DNA of 64,000 nt from Pseudomonas sp. CFBP13508. Lineage in GTDB: Bacteria; Pseudomonadota; Gammaproteobacteria; Pseudomonadales; Pseudomonadaceae. The notes under the pieces were generated by a model. The model was not told where the DNA came from. It was given only the letters and a program-made list of their open reading frames with translations, and ran no database searches. Below, in pieces: positions 36,776 through 45,260 of the stretch (within the stretch, counting starts at the first letter, position 1; each line of letters starts with the position of its first letter). The stretch is taken from the NCBI RefSeq assembly GCF_005233515.1, contig NZ_QFZZ01000002.1, positions 496,001-560,000 on the forward strand. Reading direction: 5' to 3'. Both the position numbers and the translations under genes were made by a program.

Positions 36776-37840
36776 ATGTTCCGTCCCAAGTTACTGTTCA
36801 CCAGCCTCGCCGCGCTCGCCCTCGGCGCCTGCTCGCCGCAGGACCCGCAAGCGGTCACTTCGGCGGCGATCGCCAAATCGGTGATCCTGCCGACCTACAC
36901 TCGCTGGGTCGAAGCCGACAAGCAACTGGCGGTCAGCGCCCTCGCCTACTGCCAGGGCAAGGAAAGCCTGGAAACTGCCCGTGCCGATTTCCTCCACGCG
37001 CAGAAAGCCTGGGCCGAGTTGCAGCCGCTGCTGATCGGTCCGCTGGCCGAGGGCAACCGTTCGTGGCAAGTGCAGTTCTGGCCGGACAAGAAAAACCTCG
37101 TCGGCCGTCAGGTCGAGCAACTGGTCGTCGCCCAGCCGCAGATCGATGCCGCCGCATTGGCCAAATCCAGCGTCGTGGTGCAAGGCCTGTCGGCTTACGA
37201 ATACATCCTCTTCGACGCCAAGCCTGACGTCGCCAACGATGCGCAGAAAGCCAAATACTGCCCGCTGCTGATCGCCATCGGCGAGCGCCAGAAGCAACTG
37301 GCCGAAGAGATACTGCAGGGCTGGAACAACACCGATGGCATGCTCGCGCAGATGAGCAAGTTCCCTAACCAGCGCTACGCCGACTCCCACGAAGCGATCG
37401 CCGATCTGCTGCGCGTCCAAGTGACGGCTCTGGATACCCTGAAGAAAAAACTCGGCACGCCGATGGGCCGTCAGAGCAAGGGCGTGCCGCAGCCGTTCCA
37501 GGCTGATGCGTGGCGCAGCCAGTCGTCGCTGACCGCACTGGAAGCCAGCCTAGCCGCCGCCAAAACCGTCTGGGAAGGCGTCGACAACAAAGGCCTGCGT
37601 GGTCTGCTGCCGGCCGAGCAGAAACCGTTGGCGGACAAGATCGATGCCGCCTATGCCGCTTCGCTGAAGCTGTTCGACAGCACCCAGCGCTCGCTGGGCG
37701 AAATGCTCGAAGACGACGCTGGTCGCCAACAACTCAACGATATCTACGACAGCCTTAACGTCGTCCATCGCCTGCATGAAGGCGAGCTGGCCAAGGCGCT
37801 GGGCATCCAACTGGGCTTCAACGCCAACGACGGTGACTGA
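36776..37840 (+). CDS. Second imelysin-family lipoprotein
   Basis: 354 residues. Lipoprotein signal with ALGACSPQD, then an imelysin domain (LPTYTRWVEADKQLAVSA at the start, QGLSAYEYILFD in place of the GxHxxE motif). That site reads SAYEYILF, so the His of the usual motif is replaced by Tyr and the metal-binding function may differ from the first imelysin. It starts 28 bases after the di-heme gene and its stop overlaps the DUF1513 start as TGATG, so these three genes form an operon. Confidence 0.85.
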   Translation: MFRPKLLFTSLAALALGACSPQDPQAVTSAAIAKSVILPTYTRWVEADKQLAVSALAYCQGKESLETARADFLHAQKAWAELQPLLIGPLAEGNRSWQVQFWPDKKNLVGRQVEQLVVAQPQIDAAALAKSSVVVQGLSAYEYILFDAKPDVANDAQKAKYCPLLIAIGERQKQLAEEILQGWNNTDGMLAQMSKFPNQRYADSHEAIADLLRVQVTALDTLKKKLGTPMGRQSKGVPQPFQADAWRSQSSLTALEASLAAAKTVWEGVDNKGLRGLLPAEQKPLADKIDAAYAASLKLFDSTQRSLGEMLEDDAGRQQLNDIYDSLNVVHRLHEGELAKALGIQLGFNANDGD

Positions 37841-38955
37841 TGAGGGCGAGTGCCATGCTGCGACGTCAGGTTCTGACTTTAGGTAGTGCACTGCTGGGAG
37901 CAGTGACGCTGGGCGGCTGGACGCTGTTCAAACGCAAGGATCAGAGCCCGCTGCTGCTGTCGGCGCGCGACGACACCGATGGCAAGCATTACGCGGTCGG
38001 TTATCGCCTCGACGGTACGCGGGTGTTCGCCACCCACGTCGGCCAGCGTTGCCACGACATCATCAACCACCCGACGCAGCCGCTGGCGCTGTTCGTTGCA
38101 CGGCGTCCGGGTACCGAGAGTTACCTGATCGACCTGCGCGACGGCAAGCTACTGCAGACCGTGACCTCCCAGCCGAACCGGCACTTTTACGGCCACGCCG
38201 TGGTGCACAAGGATGGTGAATACCTGTACGCCACCGAGAACGACACGAGCGATCCCGGACGTGGCCTGCTCGGCGTGTACAAGTTCGAGGGCGAACGGCT
38301 GGTGCATTCGGGCGAGATCTCCACCCACGGCCTCGGCCCGCATCAGGTGTCATGGATGCCCGACGGCGAGACGCTGGTGGTGGCCAACGGCGGGATTCGC
38401 ACCGAGGCGGAAAGCCGCGTCGACATGAACCTCAACGCCATGGAACCGAGCCTGGTACTGATGCAGCGCGACGGCACATTGCTGAGCAAGGAAACCCTCG
38501 CCCAGCAGATGAACAGCGTGCGCCACCTGGGCATCGCCAGTGACGGCACAATCGTTGCCGGCCAGCAATTCATGGGGCCGTCCCACGAGCGCTCGGAGCT
38601 GTTGGCGATCAAGCGCCCCGGGCAAGCGTTCGTGGCGTTCCCGGTAGCGGAAGAGCAGTTGCAGGCGATGGGTCACTACACCGCCAGCGTCGCCGTGCAC
38701 AGCGATCTGCGTCTGGTCGCGTTGACAGCGCCGCGCGGCAATCGCTTCTTTATCTGGGATCTGGACAGCGGCGAACTGCGCCTCGATGCGCCTTTGCCTG
38801 ATTGCGCCGGGGTCGGAGCGGTGAAGGATGGCTTTGTCGTGACCTCGGGTCAGGGCCGTTGCCGCTACTACGATTGCCGCCAGGAACAGCTGCTGGCCAA
38901 GCCGCTGGAATTGCCGGCGGGGCTCTGGGACAACCATCTTCATCTGATGGCGTAG
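37840..38955 (+). CDS. DUF1513 family protein, probable Tat-exported beta-propeller
   Basis: 371 residues. The ATG used here overlaps the previous stop; an in-frame ATG at 37855 has a better ribosome site (GAGGGCGAG) and gives MLRRQVLTLGSALLGAVTLG. The twin arginine and hydrophobic core look like a Tat signal, so the protein may fold in the cytoplasm before export. The body has repeated blade-like segments (SWMPDGETLVVANGGI, GHYTASVAVHSDLRLVALTA, FFIWDLDSGEL), consistent with a WD40-like propeller. Last gene of the imelysin cluster. Function unknown, probably connected with the iron-related partners. Confidence 0.82.
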   Translation: MRASAMLRRQVLTLGSALLGAVTLGGWTLFKRKDQSPLLLSARDDTDGKHYAVGYRLDGTRVFATHVGQRCHDIINHPTQPLALFVARRPGTESYLIDLRDGKLLQTVTSQPNRHFYGHAVVHKDGEYLYATENDTSDPGRGLLGVYKFEGERLVHSGEISTHGLGPHQVSWMPDGETLVVANGGIRTEAESRVDMNLNAMEPSLVLMQRDGTLLSKETLAQQMNSVRHLGIASDGTIVAGQQFMGPSHERSELLAIKRPGQAFVAFPVAEEQLQAMGHYTASVAVHSDLRLVALTAPRGNRFFIWDLDSGELRLDAPLPDCAGVGAVKDGFVVTSGQGRCRYYDCRQEQLLAKPLELPAGLWDNHLHLMA

Positions 38956-38964
38956 AACGCCCTT

Positions 38965-39040
38965 AAAAGATCGCAGCCTTCGGCAGCTCCTACTTTGGAA
39001 TGCAATCCCCTGTAGGAGCTGCCGAAGGCTGCGATCTTTT
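38965..39040. repeat. GTAGGAGCTGCCGAAGGCTGCGATC inverted pair
   Basis: Arms AAAAGATCGCAGCCTTCGGC and its reverse complement around a 20-base spacer, the same family as near 13.0 kb. It ends in TTTT and lies right after the DUF1513 gene, so it may close that operon. Confidence 0.8.
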
Positions 39041-39123
39041 GCTGTGTTGGCAGTTGGATTCCCTGCCACTCTCGGAGTAATGTTCGGGCCTGTCTCACCT
39101 GATTTATCCAAGGAAATGGAAAT

Positions 39124-40272
39124 ATGCTGCGTCGCCGCATGCTGATCATGTTGGGTGTTGTTTTGCTGATCGTCCTGGTACTGGGCGGATACAAAGCCTT
39201 TTCGATCTACACGATGATCCAGGGCTTTTCCAGGCCCAAGCCGCCGATCAGTGTCGCCGTGGCGACTGCCGGCGAACAGCCGTGGCAGATGCGCCTGCCC
39301 ACCGTCGGCACGCTCAAGGCGCTGCAAGGTGTCGACTTGAGTCTGGAAGTCGCCGGCACCGTCACTGAACTCAAATTCGAATCCGGGCAGAAGGTCAAGG
39401 CCGGACAGCCGTTGCTGCAACTCGACAGCGCCGTCGAAACCGCTCTGCTGGAAACCGCCCGCGCCGACCTCGGCCTGGCGCAACTGGACTTCGGCCGTGG
39501 CGCGCAACTGGTCGACAGCCGCGCGATCTCCAAAGGCGAGTACGACCGCCTCTCCGCCGTGCTGCAGAAGAACAAGGCCACGGTCAATCAGCTCAATGCT
39601 TCGCTGGCGAAAAAGCGCATCCTCGCGCCATTCAGCGGCACCATCGGCATCCGCCAGGTCGACGTCGGCGACTACCTCGCCAGCGGTACCAAAATCGCTA
39701 CGTTGCAGGATTTGAGCAGCCTTTACGCTGACTTCTATGTGCCGGAACAAGCGGTGCCGAAACTCGCTATCGGTCAGCCCGTGCAGTTCACCGTCGCCGC
39801 TTATCCGGGGCAGAACTTTGCCGGCAAGATCAGCGCGATCAACCCGATCGTCGAAAGCACCACGCGAAACATCCTCGTCCGCGCCACCCTGGCCAACCCC
39901 GACGGCAAGCTGCTGCCGGGCATGTTCGCCAGCCTTGAAGTGCTGCTGCCTGATCCGCAAAAGCACATCGTGGTGCCGGAGAGCGCGATCACCTACACCC
40001 TGTACGGCAACTCGGTTTATGTGGTCGGGCAGAAGAAGGCCGAGGACGGCAGCGTCGCCAAGGATGACAACGGCCAACCGCTGCTGATCGCCGAACGTCG
40101 TTTCGTCGAGACCGGTGAACGCCGCGATGGCCTGGTGATGATCAACAAGGGCGTGCAGAGCGGCGAACAAGTGGTAACGGCGGGCCAGATCAAACTGGAC
40201 AACGGTGCCCACATCGCCATCAGCGACGACAAGACCCTCGGCGAGCAGAACAGTCCGCCTCGCGCCGACTGA
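39124..40272 (+). CDS. mexV: RND efflux membrane fusion protein, MexV type
   Basis: 382 residues. An N-terminal membrane anchor lies at about 7-27, then the lipoyl half-motifs LEVAGTVTELKFESGQKVKA and LAPFSGTIGIRQVDVGDYLA flanking an alpha-hairpin, and a beta-barrel with STTRNILVRATLANPDGKLL. It links the inner membrane pump to an outer membrane channel. The pump gene follows after 13 bases. The order imelysin cluster-mexV-mexW matches PA4370-PA4375 as I recall it. No outer membrane channel gene is adjacent, so an OprM-like protein encoded elsewhere would be needed. Confidence 0.85.
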   Translation: MLRRRMLIMLGVVLLIVLVLGGYKAFSIYTMIQGFSRPKPPISVAVATAGEQPWQMRLPTVGTLKALQGVDLSLEVAGTVTELKFESGQKVKAGQPLLQLDSAVETALLETARADLGLAQLDFGRGAQLVDSRAISKGEYDRLSAVLQKNKATVNQLNASLAKKRILAPFSGTIGIRQVDVGDYLASGTKIATLQDLSSLYADFYVPEQAVPKLAIGQPVQFTVAAYPGQNFAGKISAINPIVESTTRNILVRATLANPDGKLLPGMFASLEVLLPDPQKHIVVPESAITYTLYGNSVYVVGQKKAEDGSVAKDDNGQPLLIAERRFVETGERRDGLVMINKGVQSGEQVVTAGQIKLDNGAHIAISDDKTLGEQNSPPRAD

Positions 40273-40285
40273 TCAAGGAATCCCC

Positions 40286-43200
40286 ATGGCTTTTACCGAT
40301 CCGTTCATCCGCCGCCCGGTGCTCGCCACCGTGGTCAGCCTGCTGATTGTGCTGCTGGGCTTCCAGGCCTGGAGCAAGCTGCCCCTGCGCCAGTATCCGC
40401 AAATGGAAAACGCCCTGATCACGGTGACCACGGCTTATCCCGGGGCCAACGCCGAAACCATTCAGGGCTACATCACCCAGCCGATGCAACAGAGTCTGGC
40501 CAGCGCCGAAGGCATCGATTACATGACCTCGGTCAGCCGGCAGAACTTCTCGGTGATTTCAATTTATGCGCGCATCGGTGCCAACACCGACCGCTTGTTC
40601 ACCGAACTGCTGGCCAAGGCCAACGAGGTGAAGAACAAGCTGCCGCAGGACGCCGAAGACCCGGTGCTGAGCAAGGAATCCGCCGACGCTTCGGCGCTGA
40701 TGTACATCAGTTTCTTCAGCAAGGACCTGAGCAACCCGCAAATCACCGACTACCTGTCGCGGGTCATCCAGCCAAAACTGGCGACGCTGCCGGGCATGGC
40801 CGAAGCGGAAATTCTCGGCAATCAGGTGTTCGCCATGCGTCTGTGGCTCGACCCGGTGAAACTCGCCGGCTTCGGCCTCAGCGCCGCCGACGTGACCGCC
40901 GCAGTGCGCCAGTACAACTTTCTCTCCGCCGCCGGCGAAGTGAAAGGCGAGTACACCGTCACCAGCATCAACGCCAACACCGAACTGAAATCCGCCGAGG
41001 CCTTCGCGGCGATTCCGCTCAAGGTCGATGGTGACAGCCGCGTGCTGCTGCGCGATGTCGCACGGGTGGAAATGGGCGCGGAAAACTACGACTCGATCAG
41101 TTCGTTCGGCGGCACGCCGTCGGTGTACATCGGCATCAAGGCCACCCCCGGCGCCAACCCGCTGGACGTGATCAAGGAAGTGCGCAAGCTGATGCCCGAG
41201 CTGGAAGCGCAGCTGCCGCCGAACCTGAAAAGCGAGATCGCCTACGACGCGACATTGTTCATTCAGGCCTCCATCGATGAGGTAGTGAAAACCCTGTTCG
41301 AAGCGGTGCTGATCGTTATCGTCGTGGTGTTCCTGTTCCTCGGCGCTCTGCGTTCGGTAGTGATCCCGGTGGTGACCATTCCGCTGTCGATGATCGGCGT
41401 GATGTTCTTCATGCAGATGATGGGTTACTCGATGAACCTGCTGACGCTGCTGGCGATGGTGCTGGCCATCGGTCTGGTGGTGGACGACGCGATTGTCGTG
41501 GTGGAAAACATCCACCGGCACATCGAGGAAGGCAAGACGCCGTTCGATGCAGCGCTGGAAGGCGCGCGGGAAATTGCCATGCCGGTGGTGTCGATGACCA
41601 TCACTCTGGCGGCGGTGTATGCGCCGATCGGATTCCTCACCGGGCTGACCGGGGCGCTGTTCAAGGAGTTCGCCCTGACTCTGGCCGGTGCGGTGGTAAT
41701 TTCTGGCGTCGTCGCCTTGACCCTGTCGCCGATGATGTGCGCGTTTCTGCTGCGTCACGAAGAGAATCCCAGCGGCCTGGCCCATCGTCTCGATCGTGTT
41801 TTCGAAGGGCTCAAGCGCCGTTATCAAAGCATGCTGCACGGCACGCTCAACACCCGGCCGGTGGTGCTGGTGTTCGCGGTGATCGTGCTGTGCCTGATTC
41901 CGGTGTTTCTCAAGTTCACCAAGTCAGAACTGGCCCCGGACGAGGACCAAGGCATCATTTTCATGATGGCCAGCGCGCCGCAGCCGACCAACCTCGACTA
42001 CCTGAGCACCTATACCGACGAATTCATCACCATCTTCAAAGAGTTTCCCGAGTACTACTCTTCGTTCCAGATCAACGGCTACAACGGCGTGCAGGCCGGT
42101 ATCGGCGGTTTCCTGCTCAAGCCGTGGAACGAGCGCAGCCGCACGCAGATGGAAATCCTCCCCGAGGTGCAGGGCAAACTGGAGAGCATTCCCGGCTTGC
42201 AGATCTTCGGTTTCAACCTGCCTTCCCTGCCCGGCACCGGTGAAGGGCTGCCCTTCGAGTTCGTGGTCAACACCGCCAATGACTACGAGCTGCTGCTGCA
42301 AGTCGCCGACCGCATCAAGAAGCGCGCGATGGAGTCGGGCAAGTTCGCTTTCGTCGACCTTGATCTGGCGTTCGACAAGCCGGAAGTAGTCGTGGATATC
42401 GACCGCGACAAGGCCGCGCAGATGGGCGTGTCGATGCTCGACCTCGGCGGCACGCTGGCGACCTTGCTTGGCGAAGCGGAGATCAACCGCTTTACCATCG
42501 ACGGGCGCAGCTACAAGGTCATCGCCCAGGTTGAACGGGCCTACCGCGACAACCCGGACTGGCTGAACAATTACTACGTGAAAAACACCCAGGGCGAATT
42601 GTTGCCGCTGTCGACCTTGATCAAGGTCAGTGATCGCGCGCGACCGCGTCAGCTCAATCAGTTCCAGCAGCTCAATGCGGCGAAGATTTCCGGCTTTCCG
42701 CTGGTGAGCATGGGCGAAGCCATCGACGCCGTGCTGCAGATTGCCCGCGAAGAAGCACCGGCCGGGTTTGCCTTTGACTACGGCGGCGCCTCGCGGCAGT
42801 ACGTGCAGGAAGGCAGCGCATTGTGGGTAACTTTCGCTCTGGCATTGGCGATCATCTTTCTGGTGCTGGCTGCGCAGTTCGAAAGCTTCCGTGATCCGCT
42901 GGTGATTCTGGTGACAGTGCCGCTGTCGATTTGCGGTGCGCTGATCCCGTTGTTCCTCGGCTGGTCGAGCATGAACATCTACACCCAGGTCGGGCTGGTG
43001 ACGCTGATCGGCCTGATCAGCAAGCACGGGATCCTGATCGTCGAGTTCGCCAACCAGTTGCGCAAGGACAAGGGCCTGAGCGCCCGTGAGGCCGTCGAGG
43101 AAGCGGCGGCGATTCGCTTGCGTCCGGTGCTGATGACCACGGCGGCGATGGTGTTCGGCATGGTGCCGCTGATTTTGGCGACCGGTGCGGGAGCGGTGAG

Positions 43201-43312
43201 CCGCTTTGATATCGGCCTGGTGATTGCCACGGGGATGTCGATCGGCACGTTGTTCACATTGTTCGTGCTGCCGTGTGTTTATACCTTCCTTGCTAAGCCA
43301 GATGCCAGATAA
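40286..43312 (+). CDS. mexW: RND efflux pump, inner membrane subunit, MexW type
   Basis: 1008 residues from MAFTDPFIRRPVLATVVSLL, with AAGGA six bases upstream. It has twelve membrane helices in two halves with two large periplasmic loops. The proton relay aspartates in GLVVDDAIVVVENIHRHIEE, the GxD-like motif near the second half, and PLSICGALIPLFLGWSSMNI are typical of HAE1-type drug pumps. It forms a tripartite pump with the MexV-like protein and a channel from elsewhere. Length is normal. Substrates are not predictable from the sequence. Confidence 0.87.
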   Translation: MAFTDPFIRRPVLATVVSLLIVLLGFQAWSKLPLRQYPQMENALITVTTAYPGANAETIQGYITQPMQQSLASAEGIDYMTSVSRQNFSVISIYARIGANTDRLFTELLAKANEVKNKLPQDAEDPVLSKESADASALMYISFFSKDLSNPQITDYLSRVIQPKLATLPGMAEAEILGNQVFAMRLWLDPVKLAGFGLSAADVTAAVRQYNFLSAAGEVKGEYTVTSINANTELKSAEAFAAIPLKVDGDSRVLLRDVARVEMGAENYDSISSFGGTPSVYIGIKATPGANPLDVIKEVRKLMPELEAQLPPNLKSEIAYDATLFIQASIDEVVKTLFEAVLIVIVVVFLFLGALRSVVIPVVTIPLSMIGVMFFMQMMGYSMNLLTLLAMVLAIGLVVDDAIVVVENIHRHIEEGKTPFDAALEGAREIAMPVVSMTITLAAVYAPIGFLTGLTGALFKEFALTLAGAVVISGVVALTLSPMMCAFLLRHEENPSGLAHRLDRVFEGLKRRYQSMLHGTLNTRPVVLVFAVIVLCLIPVFLKFTKSELAPDEDQGIIFMMASAPQPTNLDYLSTYTDEFITIFKEFPEYYSSFQINGYNGVQAGIGGFLLKPWNERSRTQMEILPEVQGKLESIPGLQIFGFNLPSLPGTGEGLPFEFVVNTANDYELLLQVADRIKKRAMESGKFAFVDLDLAFDKPEVVVDIDRDKAAQMGVSMLDLGGTLATLLGEAEINRFTIDGRSYKVIAQVERAYRDNPDWLNNYYVKNTQGELLPLSTLIKVSDRARPRQLNQFQQLNAAKISGFPLVSMGEAIDAVLQIAREEAPAGFAFDYGGASRQYVQEGSALWVTFALALAIIFLVLAAQFESFRDPLVILVTVPLSICGALIPLFLGWSSMNIYTQVGLVTLIGLISKHGILIVEFANQLRKDKGLSAREAVEEAAAIRLRPVLMTTAAMVFGMVPLILATGAGAVSRFDIGLVIATGMSIGTLFTLFVLPCVYTFLAKPDAR

Positions 43313-43322
43313 GCCCATTTCC

Positions 43323-43410
43323 CTGTGGGAGCGAGCCTGCTCGCGAATGCGGCAGTTCAGCTGCATTGATGTCGACTGACACACCTTCGCGAGCAGGCTC
43401 GCTCCCACAG
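43323..43410. repeat. REP pair
   Basis: Facing REP arms about 40 bases apart directly after the mexW-like gene. Confidence 0.9.
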
Positions 43411-43441
43411 AGGGCGATATGTATCTTGAAAGTTGTGGAAT

Positions 43442-43475
43442 AAAAAAAGGCCTCGCATCTGCGAGGCCTTTTATT
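43442..43475. terminator. Bidirectional terminator between mexW and the small exported protein gene
   Basis: AAAAAAAGGCCTCGCATCTG and CGAGGCCTTTTA form a hairpin with A-run and T-run, so it can end transcripts from both convergent sides. Confidence 0.88.
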
Positions 43476-43490
43476 TGGGCTTCAATCGTT

Positions 43491-43718
43491 TCAACTGGCT
43501 GGCCTCATTCCCTGGGACAGGCCGAACATGAACAACAGCAAATCATGATCGGGCTGGGTCGCCACGGAGGCCTTGGCCACCCGTGGAACCGAGCAGTGAG
43601 CGTCGTTCCCGGACGCTCCTATGACCTGCATGCGCGGCTGCTCCCAGGCAGCCACCGCCAGTGAAGCAACTGCCAAGGCCCCAACCAGGAACAAACCTCG
43701 TGCAATTTCGAGTTTCAT
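43491..43718 (-). CDS. Small exported protein, unknown function
   Basis: 75 residues. A signal sequence spans about 1-23 (MKLEIARGLFLVGALAVASL), then a short polar body with a single cysteine (DAHCSVPRV) and the end DHDLLLFMFGLSQGMRPAS. I believe a similar small protein is found at this place (after mexVW, before inaA) in other Pseudomonas, which argues it is real. It follows inaA after two bases, so it is the last gene of the inaA operon. Function unknown. Confidence 0.75.
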   Translation of the reverse strand: MKLEIARGLFLVGALAVASLAVAAWEQPRMQVIGASGNDAHCSVPRVAKASVATQPDHDLLLFMFGLSQGMRPAS

Positions 43719-43720
43719 CG

Positions 43721-44437
43721 CTATAAACCTTTGATAGCGCTGCCAAACGCCGTCTCATAAAAGTAGACGAGTTTTTTCCAGTCGGCATCGCGGAACGACG
43801 AATGGCGACGCAGTTGCTTCATGTCATGCCGGGCGGCGCGATAGGCGGTCAGACGCTGACGGCACTTCTCCAGATCGATCAACGCCACTTCAACCTGCGC
43901 CGCTTCGCCTTCACCGGTCACCCGGACGAAGACATGCTTGATGTAGATGCAGCTGTGTTGCCAGCGGCCCTTGTGCATGCGGGCCAGGTTTTCGGCGAGG
44001 TCCTTGAGGACTCGCTCGTAAACCACGTTGTCACATTGATCGCGACCACCGACGGCGGCCAGCCAGTGCTCCAGTTCCTGGAAGCCGTCCAGCGACTTCG
44101 TCACCAGCAATGCGCGCCACTTGTGCTGAGGATCGGGCTGGGCGCCGCAGAAAACGATTTGCGGTACGCGGACACCGAGCTTGCTCACGCCGGTCAGCGC
44201 GTCGAGCTCACGCAATACGGTGGGGCGTCCGAACGGGTGAAGCCAGCTGCGATAGATGTGCCCGGTCTGGCGCTTGGCGTACAACAGCTGACCGTCACGG
44301 TCGACGATGCGCTGCACCCCGCTTTCGCCACCACGGCGCACATTGGGCTCTTCAACCCATTCGCCGCGCTGGTTCCAGTAATGATCGAAACGATCCTGGG
44401 GAGCGACATTCGCTTCAACCGCTGCTTGCACTGCCAT
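43721..44437 (-). CDS. inaA: Lipopolysaccharide kinase-like protein InaA (WapQ-like)
   Basis: 238 residues, InaA/Kdo-kinase-like fold. Visible parts are VQRIVDRDGQLLYAKRQTGH (nucleotide-binding strand and Lys), LAENLARMHKGRWQHSCIYI (catalytic HRD-like region as KGRWQHS) and VALIDLEKCRQRL (metal-binding DxE in place of DFG). It probably phosphorylates a lipopolysaccharide core sugar at the inner membrane. It follows the methyltransferase gene after three bases and shares its promoter, near which a ColR-type site is found. In P. fluorescens a colRS-orf222-wapQ order is known, and this matches it. Confidence 0.85.
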   Translation of the reverse strand: MAVQAAVEANVAPQDRFDHYWNQRGEWVEEPNVRRGGESGVQRIVDRDGQLLYAKRQTGHIYRSWLHPFGRPTVLRELDALTGVSKLGVRVPQIVFCGAQPDPQHKWRALLVTKSLDGFQELEHWLAAVGGRDQCDNVVYERVLKDLAENLARMHKGRWQHSCIYIKHVFVRVTGEGEAAQVEVALIDLEKCRQRLTAYRAARHDMKQLRRHSSFRDADWKKLVYFYETAFGSAIKGL

Positions 44438-44440
44438 CCT

Positions 44441-45112
44441 CTACCTCTTGCGTAATACGTAAACTCGCCACATCGCATAGAGCGGTATGAAGTCCAGTTG
44501 TTCCTGAATGCGGAAACCCGCCTGTTCGAATTCTTTCTCGATCGTCGCCGCCGGAATCAGAAAACGATTCTGATAGTCATGGCTCGCCCGTTCCCGCTCG
44601 GCGCGCTTGCGCTTCCAGGCCTTGAAATTGCCGTCGACCCACAACGAAACAATCACACTGTCACGGGTCACCCGCTCGAACTCGCGCAGGATCACCCGGC
44701 GGTGCTCGGCCTCGCCGATGTGGTGCAGCAGACGCATGCAAAAGATGCTGTCGACCGAGTTATCCGGCAGAGCGATGTCGAATGCCGAGGTGTGCAGTGG
44801 TTGCACGCGCTTGACCACTTCGGCCGGTTGCCCTCGCAACGCGGTCTTGATCATCGATTCGGAATTGTCCGCACCGATGATTACCCGGTTGGGCTTTTCC
44901 GCAAGCATTGGCCAGAAACGCCCGGCACCACATGGCAGATCCAGCACCAGTCCGGGGTCACCCGCGAGCGCCAGGGCCTTGCGACCCACTTGCTCGTCGC
45001 GCCAGTGCGACAGGCGGCGACCAAGGCTTTCCTGATGCTTGCGCAGATATCGTTGTGCGTGTTGGTCGTCGTACTTTTCGGAAAAATCGAGCTTGATCGG
45101 GCCGGCCATCAT
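44441..45112 (-). CDS. SAM-dependent methyltransferase (Orf222-like)
   Basis: 223 residues; of the two adjacent ATG codons, the first has AGGAG five bases upstream. It has a class I methyltransferase fold: motif I LVLDLPCGAGRFWPMLAE, the acidic residue in VIIGADNSESMIKTALRG, and DSIFCMRLLHHIGEAEHRRV. The length fits the orf222 gene described beside colRS in P. fluorescens. First gene of the operon with inaA and the small exported protein. A ColR-type site lies about 66 bases before the start. Likely role in envelope or lipopolysaccharide modification; the acceptor is unknown. Confidence 0.85.
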   Translation of the reverse strand: MMAGPIKLDFSEKYDDQHAQRYLRKHQESLGRRLSHWRDEQVGRKALALAGDPGLVLDLPCGAGRFWPMLAEKPNRVIIGADNSESMIKTALRGQPAEVVKRVQPLHTSAFDIALPDNSVDSIFCMRLLHHIGEAEHRRVILREFERVTRDSVIVSLWVDGNFKAWKRKRAERERASHDYQNRFLIPAATIEKEFEQAGFRIQEQLDFIPLYAMWRVYVLRKR

Positions 45113-45177
45113 CTGGACTCCTGAGTTCTGATGACGCCACCTTAAGCAGCGACCTGTCAGCGTCAGGTCATCCAATT

Positions 45178-45193
45178 GTGAAAATTCTGTCAG
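45178..45193 (-). promoter_or_regulatory. Candidate ColR-binding site before the methyltransferase-inaA operon
   Basis: On the minus strand CTGACAGAATTTTCAC matches the ColR consensus, as I recall it (YYNASNNYTTTTTCAC), with two mismatches. It sits about 66 bases before the start codon, in the gap after colS. Confidence 0.55.
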
Positions 45194-45260
45194 GTAAATG
45201 CGCAAATTATTACAACGTTATACAGGATTCAGACAGCTGTACGGGAGTAGCCTCGAGCCA

